NCBI GenBank assembly: GCA_964538615.1
Contig: CAZIGK010000009.1
Location: 1 to 64,000, forward strand
From: CAZIGK01 sp964538615
Lineage (GTDB): Bacteria > Pseudomonadota > Alphaproteobacteria > Rickettsiales > RI-342
Direction: 5' to 3'
DNA: 64,000 bases
Below the pieces are notes generated by a model. That model ran no database searches. It saw only the letters and a program-made list of their open reading frames with translations, and was not told the DNA's origin. Both the position numbers and the translations under genes were made by a program. Positions 42,481 to 51,132 of the stretch are shown in pieces; the first letter of the stretch is position 1; every line of letters starts with the position of its first letter.

Positions 42481-42761
42481 CGTGAAGCCACGTTAACAGG
42501 AAGTTACACGCATCTGAAGGGTAGCAGGCAAGTGATCGTTTGCGGCACTCATACGGACACGAACAAGGTTAGCCCTAGAGGTCACGGAAAGAAGAGCATA
42601 CCAGAATGGCCATTATCGAGAACTGAAGCGCCGAAGAGCCTATTTGCAGGTCGGCAAACGTCCCGTGAAGATAGTATCTGCTGCATACGGGTTCAAACGC
42701 ACATTAAAGCGTCCATTGACGTCAGGGGCAAGCAGGCCATCTCTTCAGATACGGCCAAACC
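42481..42761. other. Non-coding region with short dispersed-repeat fragments
   Basis: No gene is evident. TCCCGTGAAGATAGTATC (42661-42678) is a near-inverse of GATAGCATCTTCGCGGGA at 41941-41958 on the other side of irr. GAGAACTGAAGCGCCGA (about 42620) resembles GAGAACCGGAAGCGCAG at 41987-42003 and the motif inside the 145-bp elements. It is part of a repeat family scattered through the window. Confidence 0.55.
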
Positions 42762-44168
42762 TTAATAGCCCGTCATCATCCGATCCACCAGTTGCTTCAC
42801 CGTGGGGATGAAGCCATTGGCGTAAAATGGATCACTGCCAAAGCGGTACGCATTATGACCAGAGAACATCAGGTTATGATCAGAATCCCCGGCATGGGCT
42901 ATATCCTGCAAGGTTTTCTGAATACAGAAACTGCGTGGATCCGCCCGGTGACCGGTCGTGAAGTCTTTGTCTGCATCCTGCGACCAATTGCTGAATTTGC
43001 AATGGCTCAGGCAGCCCATGCAATCCACCTGATCTTTCAGAATGGCTTTTTGCTGCTCTGGTGTCACAAAAATCAGCGTATTGTCCGGGGTGCGCATCTC
43101 AGCGGTAAAGCCCGCAGCTTTCCAGCTTTCCACACGCGCCACATCTTCTGGCTTCACATACACAAGACGTCCCCTTGGCCCGGTGGCCAATTCTGCCGTA
43201 TACACATCCTCCGCCGCCGAACGGTATTCCACCTGCCGTTCGGAACGCGCAATCAAATCATCCAGAAACGCATTACGTACCGCCGAGGAATAAAAACCCG
43301 TCGGACTGAACTGATTGAGGAAAACATCCCCCTCTTGCAGAGACAGCAAGCGCTGCTTCCACGCCTGAGAAACCGGGCTTTCCTGCGTCAGTAAGGGGCG
43401 TGTCCCAAATTGAAAGGCAATCGGGCCAATCTCAGGGTTATCCAGCCAGTTTTCCCACTCTGCAATATGCCAGACACCGCCTGCCATAATAATCGGCACC
43501 TGCTGTAGACCCACTTCATTCATGAAGCGACGCAATTCCGCGACACGTGGGTAGGGATCCTGTGGCACTAGCGGATCTTCCGCATTACTCAGCCCATTGT
43601 GCCCACCAGCTTTCCATGGGTCTTCATAGACCACACCGCCCAGTTTATCCACCACCTTGCCATAGGAACGCTTCCATAATGCACGGAACGCCCGCATGGA
43701 AGAAACGATCGGGTAATAATACACCCCGTAATGCGCGGCAATTTCTCCCAGCTTGTAAGGCATGCCTGCCCCACAGGTAATACCATGAATCAAGTCTTTA
43801 GCCTGTTCCAGCACGCCATTAAGAATGCTCTCAGCGCCGCCCATTTCCCATAGCACATTCATGTGAATGCGGCCCTGCCCACCGGATATCTCATGAGCCA
43901 TTTTCGCTTGCGCCACGCCGCCCTGAATGCCGTAAGCAATCAGTTCCGCGTGCCGTTCACGGCGGGTTTTGCCATGATAGACCTGAAGCACGTGGTTGCC
44001 CTGCTCATCATAGCTATCCGCATTCACGCCAGAGAAGGTTCCCACCGCACCGGCAGCGGCAAAGGCTCCGGCACTTTCTCCGTTCGATACTGCAATGCCT
44101 TTCCCACCTTCAATAATCGGGTGGACTTCCTTGCCTGAAAGCATCACTGGTTTAATATTGAATCCCAC
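42762..44168 (-). CDS. Nitronate monooxygenase-like flavoprotein, 468 aa
   Basis: The barrel shows EISGGQGRIHMNVLWEMGGA, ITCGAGMPYKLGEIA, and the phosphate-binding region with IIMAGGVWHIAEWENWLD and PIAFQFGTRPLLTQES, typical of the NMO/2-nitropropane dioxygenase FMN family. A C-terminal extension of about 170 residues carries a cysteine cluster (VDCMGCLSHCKFSN). The physiological substrate is unknown; not all members act on nitronates. The start is a GTG with AAGGGA 8 bases upstream. It follows polA by 25 bases. Confidence 0.8.
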   Translation of the reverse strand: MGFNIKPVMLSGKEVHPIIEGGKGIAVSNGESAGAFAAAGAVGTFSGVNADSYDEQGNHVLQVYHGKTRRERHAELIAYGIQGGVAQAKMAHEISGGQGRIHMNVLWEMGGAESILNGVLEQAKDLIHGITCGAGMPYKLGEIAAHYGVYYYPIVSSMRAFRALWKRSYGKVVDKLGGVVYEDPWKAGGHNGLSNAEDPLVPQDPYPRVAELRRFMNEVGLQQVPIIMAGGVWHIAEWENWLDNPEIGPIAFQFGTRPLLTQESPVSQAWKQRLLSLQEGDVFLNQFSPTGFYSSAVRNAFLDDLIARSERQVEYRSAAEDVYTAELATGPRGRLVYVKPEDVARVESWKAAGFTAEMRTPDNTLIFVTPEQQKAILKDQVDCMGCLSHCKFSNWSQDADKDFTTGHRADPRSFCIQKTLQDIAHAGDSDHNLMFSGHNAYRFGSDPFYANGFIPTVKQLVDRMMTGY

Positions 44169-44193
44169 GCGCTGAATCCCTTGAAATTACCTC

Positions 44194-47034
44194 TTAATGG
44201 CTTTCTGCCCAGCTATGCCCCACCCCCACATCCACGACCAGAGGAACATCCAGCCGGACAACCTGTTCCATGGTGTGCTTCATCAGGGTGGCCACTCGCT
44301 CCGCTTCTTCAGCGGGGGCTTCGACCAATAGTTCATCGTGCACTTGTAAAAGCATGCGGGCGCAAAGTCCAGCCTCAAGCAACGCCTGATGCACGGCACA
44401 CATCGCTTTTTTAACTATATCCGCCGCAGTCCCTTGAATTGGCGCGTTAATTGCCGCTCGCTCGGCAAAAGCCCGTAGTGCCTTTACTTGCATACCTTCA
44501 ATGGTGCATTTACGCCCATCCAACGTGCGTACAAAACCATGTTCTGCGGCAAAGGTTTTCGTTTCTTCCATGTAATGCGCAATACCGGGGTAGCGTTCAA
44601 AATAGCGGTCAATAAAGGCTTTAGCGGCTGCGCGCTCCATCCCTAAACGGCTGGCCAGCCCGAAAGCACTCATCCCGTAAATAATACCAAAATTGATGGT
44701 CTTGGCCATACGGCGATCATGATCATCCACCGCATCCAGTGACTTACCAAAAATTTCTGCCGCTGTGCGTTTGTGAATATCTTCCCCCCTACGAAATGCG
44801 TCTTTCAGTTCGGGTATCTCCGCAATATGTGCCAACAGGCGCAACTCTATCTGGGAATAATCCGCCGATAAAATCACCCGTCCGGTATCCGCGATAAAAG
44901 CGGATCGGATCGCCTTCCCTTCCTCGGTACGGATAGGAATATTTTGCAGGTTCGGATCGCTGGAACTCAAACGCCCCGTGGATGTCACCGCCATCGAAAA
45001 ACTGGTATGCACCCTTCCGGTTTTCGGGTGAACCTGCTGTTGTAGCGCATCTGTATAGGTACTTTTCAGCTTGGCAAGCTGCCGCCAGTCCAGCAGCACT
45101 TTAGGCAATGCATGCCCTTGCTCTGCCAGTTCTTCCAGCACATCTGCCCCGGTTTTATAACTGCCAGATTTGCCTTTCTTGCCGCCATCCAGTTTCAATT
45201 CATCAAACAGTACCTCTCCTAACTGTTTTGGGGAACCCAGCAAAAACTCTCGCCCCGCCAGTGCATAGGCCTGCTGTTCCAGGGCGTGCATCCGCTTGGC
45301 AAAATCCTGTGACATCTGTTGCAGAAGTTGAGTGTCCACTTTTACCCCTTCGGCTTCCATGGCCACCAACACGGGCACCAGCGGCCGCTCGATGCATTCG
45401 TACATGCCGGCCATCCCTTCCTGCCACAGTCTTGGCTTCAGGTACTCATACAGGCGCAGGGTAATATCCGCATCCTCTGCCGCATACGCACAGGCTTTGT
45501 CCAGCTCTACATCGGCAAAGGTTGCACCTTTTCGACCAACAGTTGCCATTACGTCACTGAAAGTCACCGTCTGGTGCCCCAGATGCCTCTCGGCCAGCGC
45601 ATCCATATTATGTCGGTGCGCCGTTCCATCCAATACATAGGATAACAGCATCGTATCCTCAATAGGAGCTATCTCCAGCCCATGGTTTCTCATCACCAGC
45701 ATATCGTATTTCATATTATGGCCGATCTTCACCACAGATGGGTCACGTAACAACGGCTTCAGCACCTCCAATGCCTCCTGAAGCGGTATTTGCTGCGGGA
45801 TATCCGTTGCACCGTCTCCCAGCAAATCACCCTGCGCCGCGACAGTGCCATGCGCCAGCGGCACATAGCAGGCTTTGCCCACCTCTACCGCCAGAGAAAA
45901 CCCCACCAGCTTCGCACGCAAGGCCTGTAGGCTATCCGTTTCCACATCAAAAGCGACCTTGCCAGCAGCACGGGCTTTGTCCACCCACTGCTGCAAATGT
46001 GCTTTATCCTGCACCAGCTCATACTGCGTCTCAAGAGGGGTGACCGGCACCCGGATGGCGGCAGCAGCCACCGCAGGTGTAGCCGCTTGCCTTTGCGCTA
46101 CAGGCGCTTTGCTTGCGCCAGTGGAAGCTGCTTTACCCACCCGGTTTAACAGACTGGTGAAGCCCTGTTCCCGTAAAAACGCGGCCAATGTATCATCGCA
46201 ATGCAAGGCAAAACCCAATGTCTCCAGCGGCACGGGTAAGGGCACATCGTCTTTCAAAATCACCAACTGACGGGAGAGACGGGCATTTTCTGCATGTGCC
46301 TGCAATGTCTGGCGACGCTTCGGCTGTTTAATCTCATCCAGATGCGCCAGCAGATTTTCCACATCCCCATATTGCCCAATCAACTCAGCAGCCGTCTTGG
46401 GGCCAATACCCGGCACACCGGGCACATTATCCACGCTATCACCGATCAAAGCCTGCACTTCAATAACCTTATCCGGGGTGACACCAAATTTCTCCATCAC
46501 CGCATCACGCCCCAGCATTTTCTGCTTCATCGCATCATAAAGCTGTACGTCATCATTCACCAGTTGCATCAAATCCTTATCAGAGGAAATGATTTTCACC
46601 TGCATACCTGCCGCCAGTGCCGCTTTGCTGTAGCTTGCAATCAGGTCATCGGCCTCAAAACCGGGCAGTTCAATAGCGGGAATGCCCATCGCCAGCGTGG
46701 CTTCCCGCACCAGCGGAAACTGAGGGATCAAATCTTCCGGAGGTTCAGGCCGATTGGCTTTATAATCCACATATAAGTCATTGCGAAAGGTTTTGCGTCC
46801 GGCATCAAAAATCACCGCCAGATAATCCACCTGCAACTGCTCTTTCAGGCGCAATACCATATTGGTGAACCCATAGACCGCGTTCACTGGCGTTCCATCC
46901 GGACGGGTCAGCGGCGGCAGAGAATGATAGGCACGAAAAATAAACCCGGAACCATCAATCAGGCAAAGCTGAGGTTTGCTGGCACTGGAGGAAGAAACGG
47001 CTGAAGCAGCAGCCTGTGTCACGGCCTGAGTCAT
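44194..47034 (-). CDS. polA: DNA polymerase I
   Basis: Three domains: a 5'-3' exonuclease N-terminus (residues 30-310; FRAYHSLPPLTRPDGTPVNA), a 3'-5' exonuclease with intact proofreading motifs (VAFDVETDSLQ, NMKYDMLV, YAAEDADIT) and the polymerase (motif A DYSQIELRLLAHIAE, KTINFGIIYGMSA, motif C VHDELLVEAP). The proofreading site is intact, unlike in some bacterial PolA. Pol I fills gaps and removes RNA primers. ATG 47034 has GGGAA 7 bases upstream; another ATG lies at 47055. Confidence 0.96.
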   Translation of the reverse strand: MTQAVTQAAASAVSSSSASKPQLCLIDGSGFIFRAYHSLPPLTRPDGTPVNAVYGFTNMVLRLKEQLQVDYLAVIFDAGRKTFRNDLYVDYKANRPEPPEDLIPQFPLVREATLAMGIPAIELPGFEADDLIASYSKAALAAGMQVKIISSDKDLMQLVNDDVQLYDAMKQKMLGRDAVMEKFGVTPDKVIEVQALIGDSVDNVPGVPGIGPKTAAELIGQYGDVENLLAHLDEIKQPKRRQTLQAHAENARLSRQLVILKDDVPLPVPLETLGFALHCDDTLAAFLREQGFTSLLNRVGKAASTGASKAPVAQRQAATPAVAAAAIRVPVTPLETQYELVQDKAHLQQWVDKARAAGKVAFDVETDSLQALRAKLVGFSLAVEVGKACYVPLAHGTVAAQGDLLGDGATDIPQQIPLQEALEVLKPLLRDPSVVKIGHNMKYDMLVMRNHGLEIAPIEDTMLLSYVLDGTAHRHNMDALAERHLGHQTVTFSDVMATVGRKGATFADVELDKACAYAAEDADITLRLYEYLKPRLWQEGMAGMYECIERPLVPVLVAMEAEGVKVDTQLLQQMSQDFAKRMHALEQQAYALAGREFLLGSPKQLGEVLFDELKLDGGKKGKSGSYKTGADVLEELAEQGHALPKVLLDWRQLAKLKSTYTDALQQQVHPKTGRVHTSFSMAVTSTGRLSSSDPNLQNIPIRTEEGKAIRSAFIADTGRVILSADYSQIELRLLAHIAEIPELKDAFRRGEDIHKRTAAEIFGKSLDAVDDHDRRMAKTINFGIIYGMSAFGLASRLGMERAAAKAFIDRYFERYPGIAHYMEETKTFAAEHGFVRTLDGRKCTIEGMQVKALRAFAERAAINAPIQGTAADIVKKAMCAVHQALLEAGLCARMLLQVHDELLVEAPAEEAERVATLMKHTMEQVVRLDVPLVVDVGVGHSWAESH

Positions 47035-47213
47035 GGAGAAGTTCCCGGTCGGCATGGTTGCGAAGAACCGGTAACCTACGGCCTATTGTCCATGAATACA
47101 AGTTTCCAGCACGTTTCAGTACAGTACCCGATACGGTCGTCACAAGCCGGAGAATGTAGCGCCCTTTTGACAAGCAGGCCAAATAGTCAGCAACGCTGGC
47201 CTGATTTCAGGGG

Positions 47214-47744
47214 CTATCTCACCCCTGTGACCAATGCCGGCGGCTGCATCGCGGGAGCCTGATAGCTGCCATTCCCCATCACGGGGGCGGATGCAGCAGC
47301 GACCGGTGCCGGTGCTGGTATCATCATCGGTGCCATGGCCGCATAGGGCGTACCATAGCCATAGGGGTTACCAACCGGCATGCGCGGTTGCTGCTGCGCC
47401 TGCATCACACCGGGCGGCAGGTTGCTACAGCCTTTAATACGGTAAATATCTCCCAAATGCTCCAGCCGCTCTTCGGCTTTGCCGATACGCCCGGTCGCAT
47501 CCATATAATTACTTAAGTAGGATAAAGGAGCCACCACCCCCCCCAGAGAAGGCCCCTGCGAACGGCGCGCACTATCCCGGTAATATTCCGCTTCATGCAT
47601 TTCCAAGCGCAATTCATCACACGTGAGCAAGGTATCCGTATCGCGGGCAGGCTGAAACGCCACTGACCCCGTACCACCGGAGGCGCAGGCGCTACAAGCC
47701 AGCATCGCCATACAAACCATCGCATGTCGCAGTTTCAGGAACAT
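47214..47744 (-). CDS. Putative lipoprotein, 176 aa
   Basis: A signal peptide ends in LACSAC with candidate lipobox cysteines at 17 and 20. A short helical domain (TLLTCDELRLEMHEAEYYRD, then EERLEHLGDIYRIKGC) with two cysteines is followed by a Pro/Ala/Met-rich tail of about 60 residues. AAGGAG lies 8 bases before the ATG. It is upstream of polA with a 158-bp gap. Family not recognised. Confidence 0.65.
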   Translation of the reverse strand: MFLKLRHAMVCMAMLACSACASGGTGSVAFQPARDTDTLLTCDELRLEMHEAEYYRDSARRSQGPSLGGVVAPLSYLSNYMDATGRIGKAEERLEHLGDIYRIKGCSNLPPGVMQAQQQPRMPVGNPYGYGTPYAAMAPMMIPAPAPVAAASAPVMGNGSYQAPAMQPPALVTGVR

Positions 47745-47906
47745 TCGTCTCTCTCCTTACTCTGCTGTCTGCTCCGCGTGCGGAGCAAAACATAACCTAG
47801 CGGAACCACCGCCTATATATTGACTGTGGCGCAAAAATATTACAGTTATATGACAGACGCTTATTTCTGCGTTTTTATTGCACCGCAACAGACTGGAAGG
47901 GATGCT

Positions 47907-48599
47907 ATGGCCACCCACTATGCAAATGCTCACGATGCCCTGCACGGCCTGTTGTTTGACGGCATGACCCTCATGTCCGGCGGCTTTGGTCTATGCGGTA
48001 TTGCGGAAAATTGTATTGCTGCCATCCGTGATTCAGGGATCAAAGACCTCACCGTCATCAGTAATAATTGTGGGGTGGATGATTTTGGCCTCGGACTGCT
48101 GTTGCATACCCGCCAGATCAAAAAAATGATTTCCTCCTATGTCGGGGAAAATAAAGAGTTCGAGCGACAATATCTGAGTAACGAGCTGGAACTGGAATTC
48201 AACCCGCAAGGCACCTTAGCGGAGCGTATTCGCGCAGGTGGCGCAGGCATTCCTGCCTTCTACACAGCAACCGGCTATGGCACCATAGTCGCGGAAGGGA
48301 AAGAAACCCGCGAATTCGATGGTCGTCACTACGTAATGGAAACAGGACTCACGGCAGATGTAACCATCATCCGCGCATGGAAGGCAGACCCGAAAGGCAA
48401 CCTTATTTTCCGCAAAACCGCCCGTAACTTCAACCCTATCATGGCGACCGCAGGCACCGTGACCGTAGCCGAAGTGGAAGACATTGTACCGCATCTGGAA
48501 GCAGACGCCATTCACACCCCCAGCATTTTCGTGCAACGTATCTTCAAGGCGGAAAAGCTGGAAAAACGCATCGAAAAACGCACTCTGAGAGCTGCATAA
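47907..48599 (+). CDS. scoA: 3-oxoacid CoA-transferase subunit A
   Basis: DGMTLMSGGFGLCGIAENCI and SNNCGVDDFGLGLLLHTRQIKKMISSYVG are subunit A motifs; RAGGAGIPAFYTATGYGT and REFDGRHYVMETGLTADVTI follow. With ScoB this transfers CoA from succinyl-CoA to a 3-oxoacid such as acetoacetate, for ketone-body or PHB use. The ATG at 47907 has GGAAGGGA about 5 bases upstream; the open frame upstream to 47820 is unlikely to be used. scoB follows after 256 bases. Confidence 0.93.
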   Translation: MATHYANAHDALHGLLFDGMTLMSGGFGLCGIAENCIAAIRDSGIKDLTVISNNCGVDDFGLGLLLHTRQIKKMISSYVGENKEFERQYLSNELELEFNPQGTLAERIRAGGAGIPAFYTATGYGTIVAEGKETREFDGRHYVMETGLTADVTIIRAWKADPKGNLIFRKTARNFNPIMATAGTVTVAEVEDIVPHLEADAIHTPSIFVQRIFKAEKLEKRIEKRTLRAA

Positions 48600-48612
48600 C
48601 ATACATTTTAAC

Positions 48613-48840
48613 CTACGAAGGCCAGTAGGCCGGAATCAGTCTTGAACACGCTTCATGGTGGCGTAGGGCATTAAAAAACCCCCAGTGGGGGTTTTTAGCC
48701 CGAAGCCCGCGGAGCCTCTGCGTAGCGGAGTAGGCCGAGCCGGAAGCAAACAAAAGTTGTTGTCATACGAAGGCCAGTAGGCCGGAGTCAGTCTTGAACA
48801 CGCTTCATGGCGAGGCAAGTAGGCCGAGCCGGAAGCAAAG
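48613..48840. repeat. Imperfect direct repeat between scoA and scoB
   Basis: TACGAAGGCCAGTAGGCCGG followed by a matching stretch of about 47 bases at 48613 recurs at 48766, and GTAGGCCGAGCCGGAAGC at about 48730 recurs at about 48819. The second copy lacks the middle part of the first, which contains the hairpin. The region carries no gene. Confidence 0.75.
48673..48696 (+). terminator. Terminator-like hairpin between scoA and scoB
   Basis: AAAAAACCCCC, loop AGT, then GGGGGTTTTT: the stem has 5 GC pairs plus 5 AT pairs, with a T-run in the 3' arm on both strands. It could act in both directions. It is 74 bases after the scoA stop and 159 bases before scoB. Confidence 0.7.
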
Positions 48841-48855
48841 CAAAAGGCCACACCT

Positions 48856-49485
48856 ATGCCCTGGACCACCGAACAAATGTGCCAACGCGCTGCCCGGCAT
48901 TTCAAACCGGGTTTTTATGCCAATCTGGGCATCGGTATGCCCACACAAGTGGCCAATTACCTGCCAGAGGGTATGGATGTCACGCTGCATAGCGAAAATG
49001 GCATGCTGGGCATGGGACCCTACCCGACCGAAGACACCATTGACCCGGATTTGATCAATGCCGGAAAAGAAACCATTACCGAACTGCCAGACAGTGCCTA
49101 TTTTGATAGTGCTACCTCCTTTGCCATGGTGCGTGGTGGCCATATTGACCTGACCGTACTGGGCGCGTTGGAAGTTTCGGAACAGGGCGACCTCGCCAAT
49201 TGGATGGTACCGGGCAAAATGGTCAAGGGCATGGGCGGCGCGATGGATCTGGTCGCCGGAGTGAAAAAAATCGTCGTCCTCATGCAGCACAGCGCCAAAG
49301 ATGGCAGCCCCAAGCTACGCAAACACTGCACCCTGCCACTCACAGGCAAGGGTGTCGTGAATATCGTCATCACGGAACTGGGCGAGTTTGAAATTCGCAA
49401 AGACGGTGTACATCTCATTGCCAAACCGGATGATGTGACGGTAGATGACATTCAAAGCAAAAGCGGCTGCCATATTTCCTACTAG
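48856..49485 (+). CDS. scoB: 3-oxoacid CoA-transferase subunit B
   Basis: GFYANLGIGMPTQVANYLPE, then the active-site Glu region LHSENGMLGMGPYP (catalytic Glu in SENG), DLTVLGALEVSEQGDLANWM and GMGGAMDLVAGVKKIVVLMQ are subunit B hallmarks. It pairs with ScoA encoded upstream. 209 residues, the usual length. An AAAGG lies about 9 bases before the ATG. Confidence 0.94.
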   Translation: MPWTTEQMCQRAARHFKPGFYANLGIGMPTQVANYLPEGMDVTLHSENGMLGMGPYPTEDTIDPDLINAGKETITELPDSAYFDSATSFAMVRGGHIDLTVLGALEVSEQGDLANWMVPGKMVKGMGGAMDLVAGVKKIVVLMQHSAKDGSPKLRKHCTLPLTGKGVVNIVITELGEFEIRKDGVHLIAKPDDVTVDDIQSKSGCHISY

Positions 49486-49556
49486 CCGTTTGGATATGCC
49501 CTTGCTAACATAGCAACAGTTCTTCTTTGCTATTTTTACAGGGCGTCAGACTGCAT

Positions 49557-49763
49557 ATGTCCTCCTTAGCTATCCTGCCTCCGCGCAATGGTGCTGCCAC
49601 GGCCAAACGCCGCCGCAGACCCGCCACCCATGCCCCCTGCAAACAGGTGCCACGCAGCCCCCGCTTAAACCGCCCGATGGGTAAACGCGGGCAACGACAA
49701 TCTGTCGTCACATCCCACGCTCTGGATGCCATGGACGTATGGCAGGAAGAGAACGATGGCTAG
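49557..49763 (+). CDS. Small Arg-rich protein, 68 aa, overlapping next gene
   Basis: A short, very basic frame (KRRRRPATHAPCKQVPRSPR) whose last 8 bases overlap the start of the next gene (the ATG of the next gene is inside it). Start ATG 49557 without a clear ribosome binding site. It could be a small nucleic-acid-binding protein or a non-coding frame; the overlap makes coupled translation possible. Confidence 0.35.
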   Translation: MSSLAILPPRNGAATAKRRRRPATHAPCKQVPRSPRLNRPMGKRGQRQSVVTSHALDAMDVWQEENDG

Positions 49764-50547
49764 TCCGGCTCTGTCCCTGACGCTTGGCCTGACCACACTG
49801 GCTTGTGCGGCACTGTTGGCGTTTCACGTATCGAAGCAACAGCCTTCTGAACCCTCAGCCGCGGCACAACAAACCCTTGAAATGGCTCCAGTGACTCAGA
49901 CCACTCCTGCAACCCAAGCAATACCTTCCCTACATCCGACACAGGTACAGGCTCCGGCGCCGAACCCACCCTCTCCTTCTGTATCGGCACAGCGGGGGGT
50001 TGATGCGGCAGAACCCCTGTTCGATACCCCGACGATAGATCAGCTCAAACAACGTCTGGATTTCTGGTTGAGGGATGCCCGCCTGCAGGTGCTCAACTCC
50101 CTGCCCACCATCACCCTGCCAAGCATAGATATTCCCAGCGTAGGGATGGATTCTTCTCTGGCTCAACAAGGCAAAAACATCCATAATAACGCAACCGTGG
50201 CCTGTCTGAAAGATTTGGTGCGTTGCTACGAACAACACAAGCCAGACCTGCTGGCCAAATGCGAAAAAAATGGCAATCCTCTTGCCTGTGTGCAATTAAG
50301 CACCTTAGCGCAGGAAACCGGCCATATGGCAGACGCCATCAACCCGCTGCGTCAGGCTTGCGGCGCTCCCGGCTCTCCCACGTTTGCCGCACCCGGCAGC
50401 CCGGAATATTTTACGGCCATGGCCTGCACAACCTTAGGCAACATGGCACAGCAAGCCGGACAGATGGATGTCGCCAACCAATATTTCAATCTTGGCTGCT
50501 CTAAAGGCAACCCACTGGCCTGCACGATGGGCAACAGCGGGTTTTAG
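49756..50547 (+). CDS. Cysteine-containing Sel1-like repeat protein, 263 aa
   Basis: An N-terminal hydrophobic segment (SLTLGLTTLACAALLAFHV) is a signal anchor; a Pro/Gln/Thr-rich linker follows. From about residue 145 the pattern AC..LG..A...G....A...F..GC..G.P.AC..LG (as in MACTTLGNMAQQAG and NLGCSKGNPLACTMG) is that of cysteine-rich Sel1/Hcp-like tetratricopeptide repeats. Such proteins usually act as periplasmic scaffolds; cysteine pairs form disulfides. AGGAAGAG before ATG 49756 supports the start. Confidence 0.7.
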   Translation: MASPALSLTLGLTTLACAALLAFHVSKQQPSEPSAAAQQTLEMAPVTQTTPATQAIPSLHPTQVQAPAPNPPSPSVSAQRGVDAAEPLFDTPTIDQLKQRLDFWLRDARLQVLNSLPTITLPSIDIPSVGMDSSLAQQGKNIHNNATVACLKDLVRCYEQHKPDLLAKCEKNGNPLACVQLSTLAQETGHMADAINPLRQACGAPGSPTFAAPGSPEYFTAMACTTLGNMAQQAGQMDVANQYFNLGCSKGNPLACTMGNSGF

Positions 50548-50590
50548 GTCGCTCCGCCTAGCGCAGATAGACATTGGTTCCCTATCTTCC

Positions 50591-50974
50591 CTATTCTGTT
50601 GGTGGCATCATCGCCTGAAAGAAACAACTGCGTTCCCCGGTATGGCACGCGGCGCCCTCCTGCTGCACCTGCATCAGCAGGGTATCCCCATCACAATCCA
50701 ATGCACAGGCCACTAAATGCTGCCTGTGGCCGGAGGTATCTCCCTTCCGCCACAAAGACTGCCGCGACCGTGACCAATAGGTGACCTCTCCCGTCTGCAA
50801 TGTCAGACGCAGGCTTTGCGCATTCATCCATGCCATCATTAACACCTGACCATTTTTCGCATCCTGCGCAATAGCGGGAATCAGCCCATCCGCATTCCAT
50901 GTCATCTTGGTCAGCCAGATGTCAATCGCTGCATCCGAGAAAGGTTGCCATAAGGGCATGGGGTCTGGGTGCAT
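50591..50974 (-). CDS. hisI: Phosphoribosyl-AMP cyclohydrolase
   Basis: It opens the purine ring of PR-AMP in histidine synthesis. AMP-cyclohydrolase motifs: VLMMAWMNAQSLRLTLQTGE, TYWSRSRQSLWRKGDTSGH and the Zn-ligand Cys residues in DCDGDTLLMQV and GAACHTGERSCFF. At 127 aa it is the stand-alone form, without the HisE domain. Divergent from folE. Confidence 0.95.
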   Translation of the reverse strand: MHPDPMPLWQPFSDAAIDIWLTKMTWNADGLIPAIAQDAKNGQVLMMAWMNAQSLRLTLQTGEVTYWSRSRQSLWRKGDTSGHRQHLVACALDCDGDTLLMQVQQEGAACHTGERSCFFQAMMPPTE

Positions 50975-51015
50975 AGCTTTGGCTCCTTCTCAACAACATC
51001 CACATAGTATCCTCA

Positions 51016-51118
51016 CCCTGCACCATACAGGGAATCCGCATAACCATGCTATCTAACGAATCTGTAACTTGTGATTCCTGCCCTGACAACCTATAGCTAA
51101 AGCAACCATATTCCCTGT
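51016..51118 (+). other. folE leader with mutually exclusive hairpins
   Basis: ACAGGGAAT (51027-51035) is exactly complementary to ATTCCCTGT (51110-51118). It can instead pair locally with CCCTG at 51016-51020, and a third CCCTG lies at 51081-51085. The distal pairing ends 14 bases before the folE start. Alternative pairings are typical of regulatory leaders, but I cannot fold it here and do not recognise a known riboswitch. Confidence 0.35.
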
Positions 51119-51132
51119 CATGGAAAATAACG

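Noticed and set aside
48613..48840. CRISPR-like repeat array between scoA and scoB
   Set aside because: Only two unequal copies, without regular spacers or cas genes.
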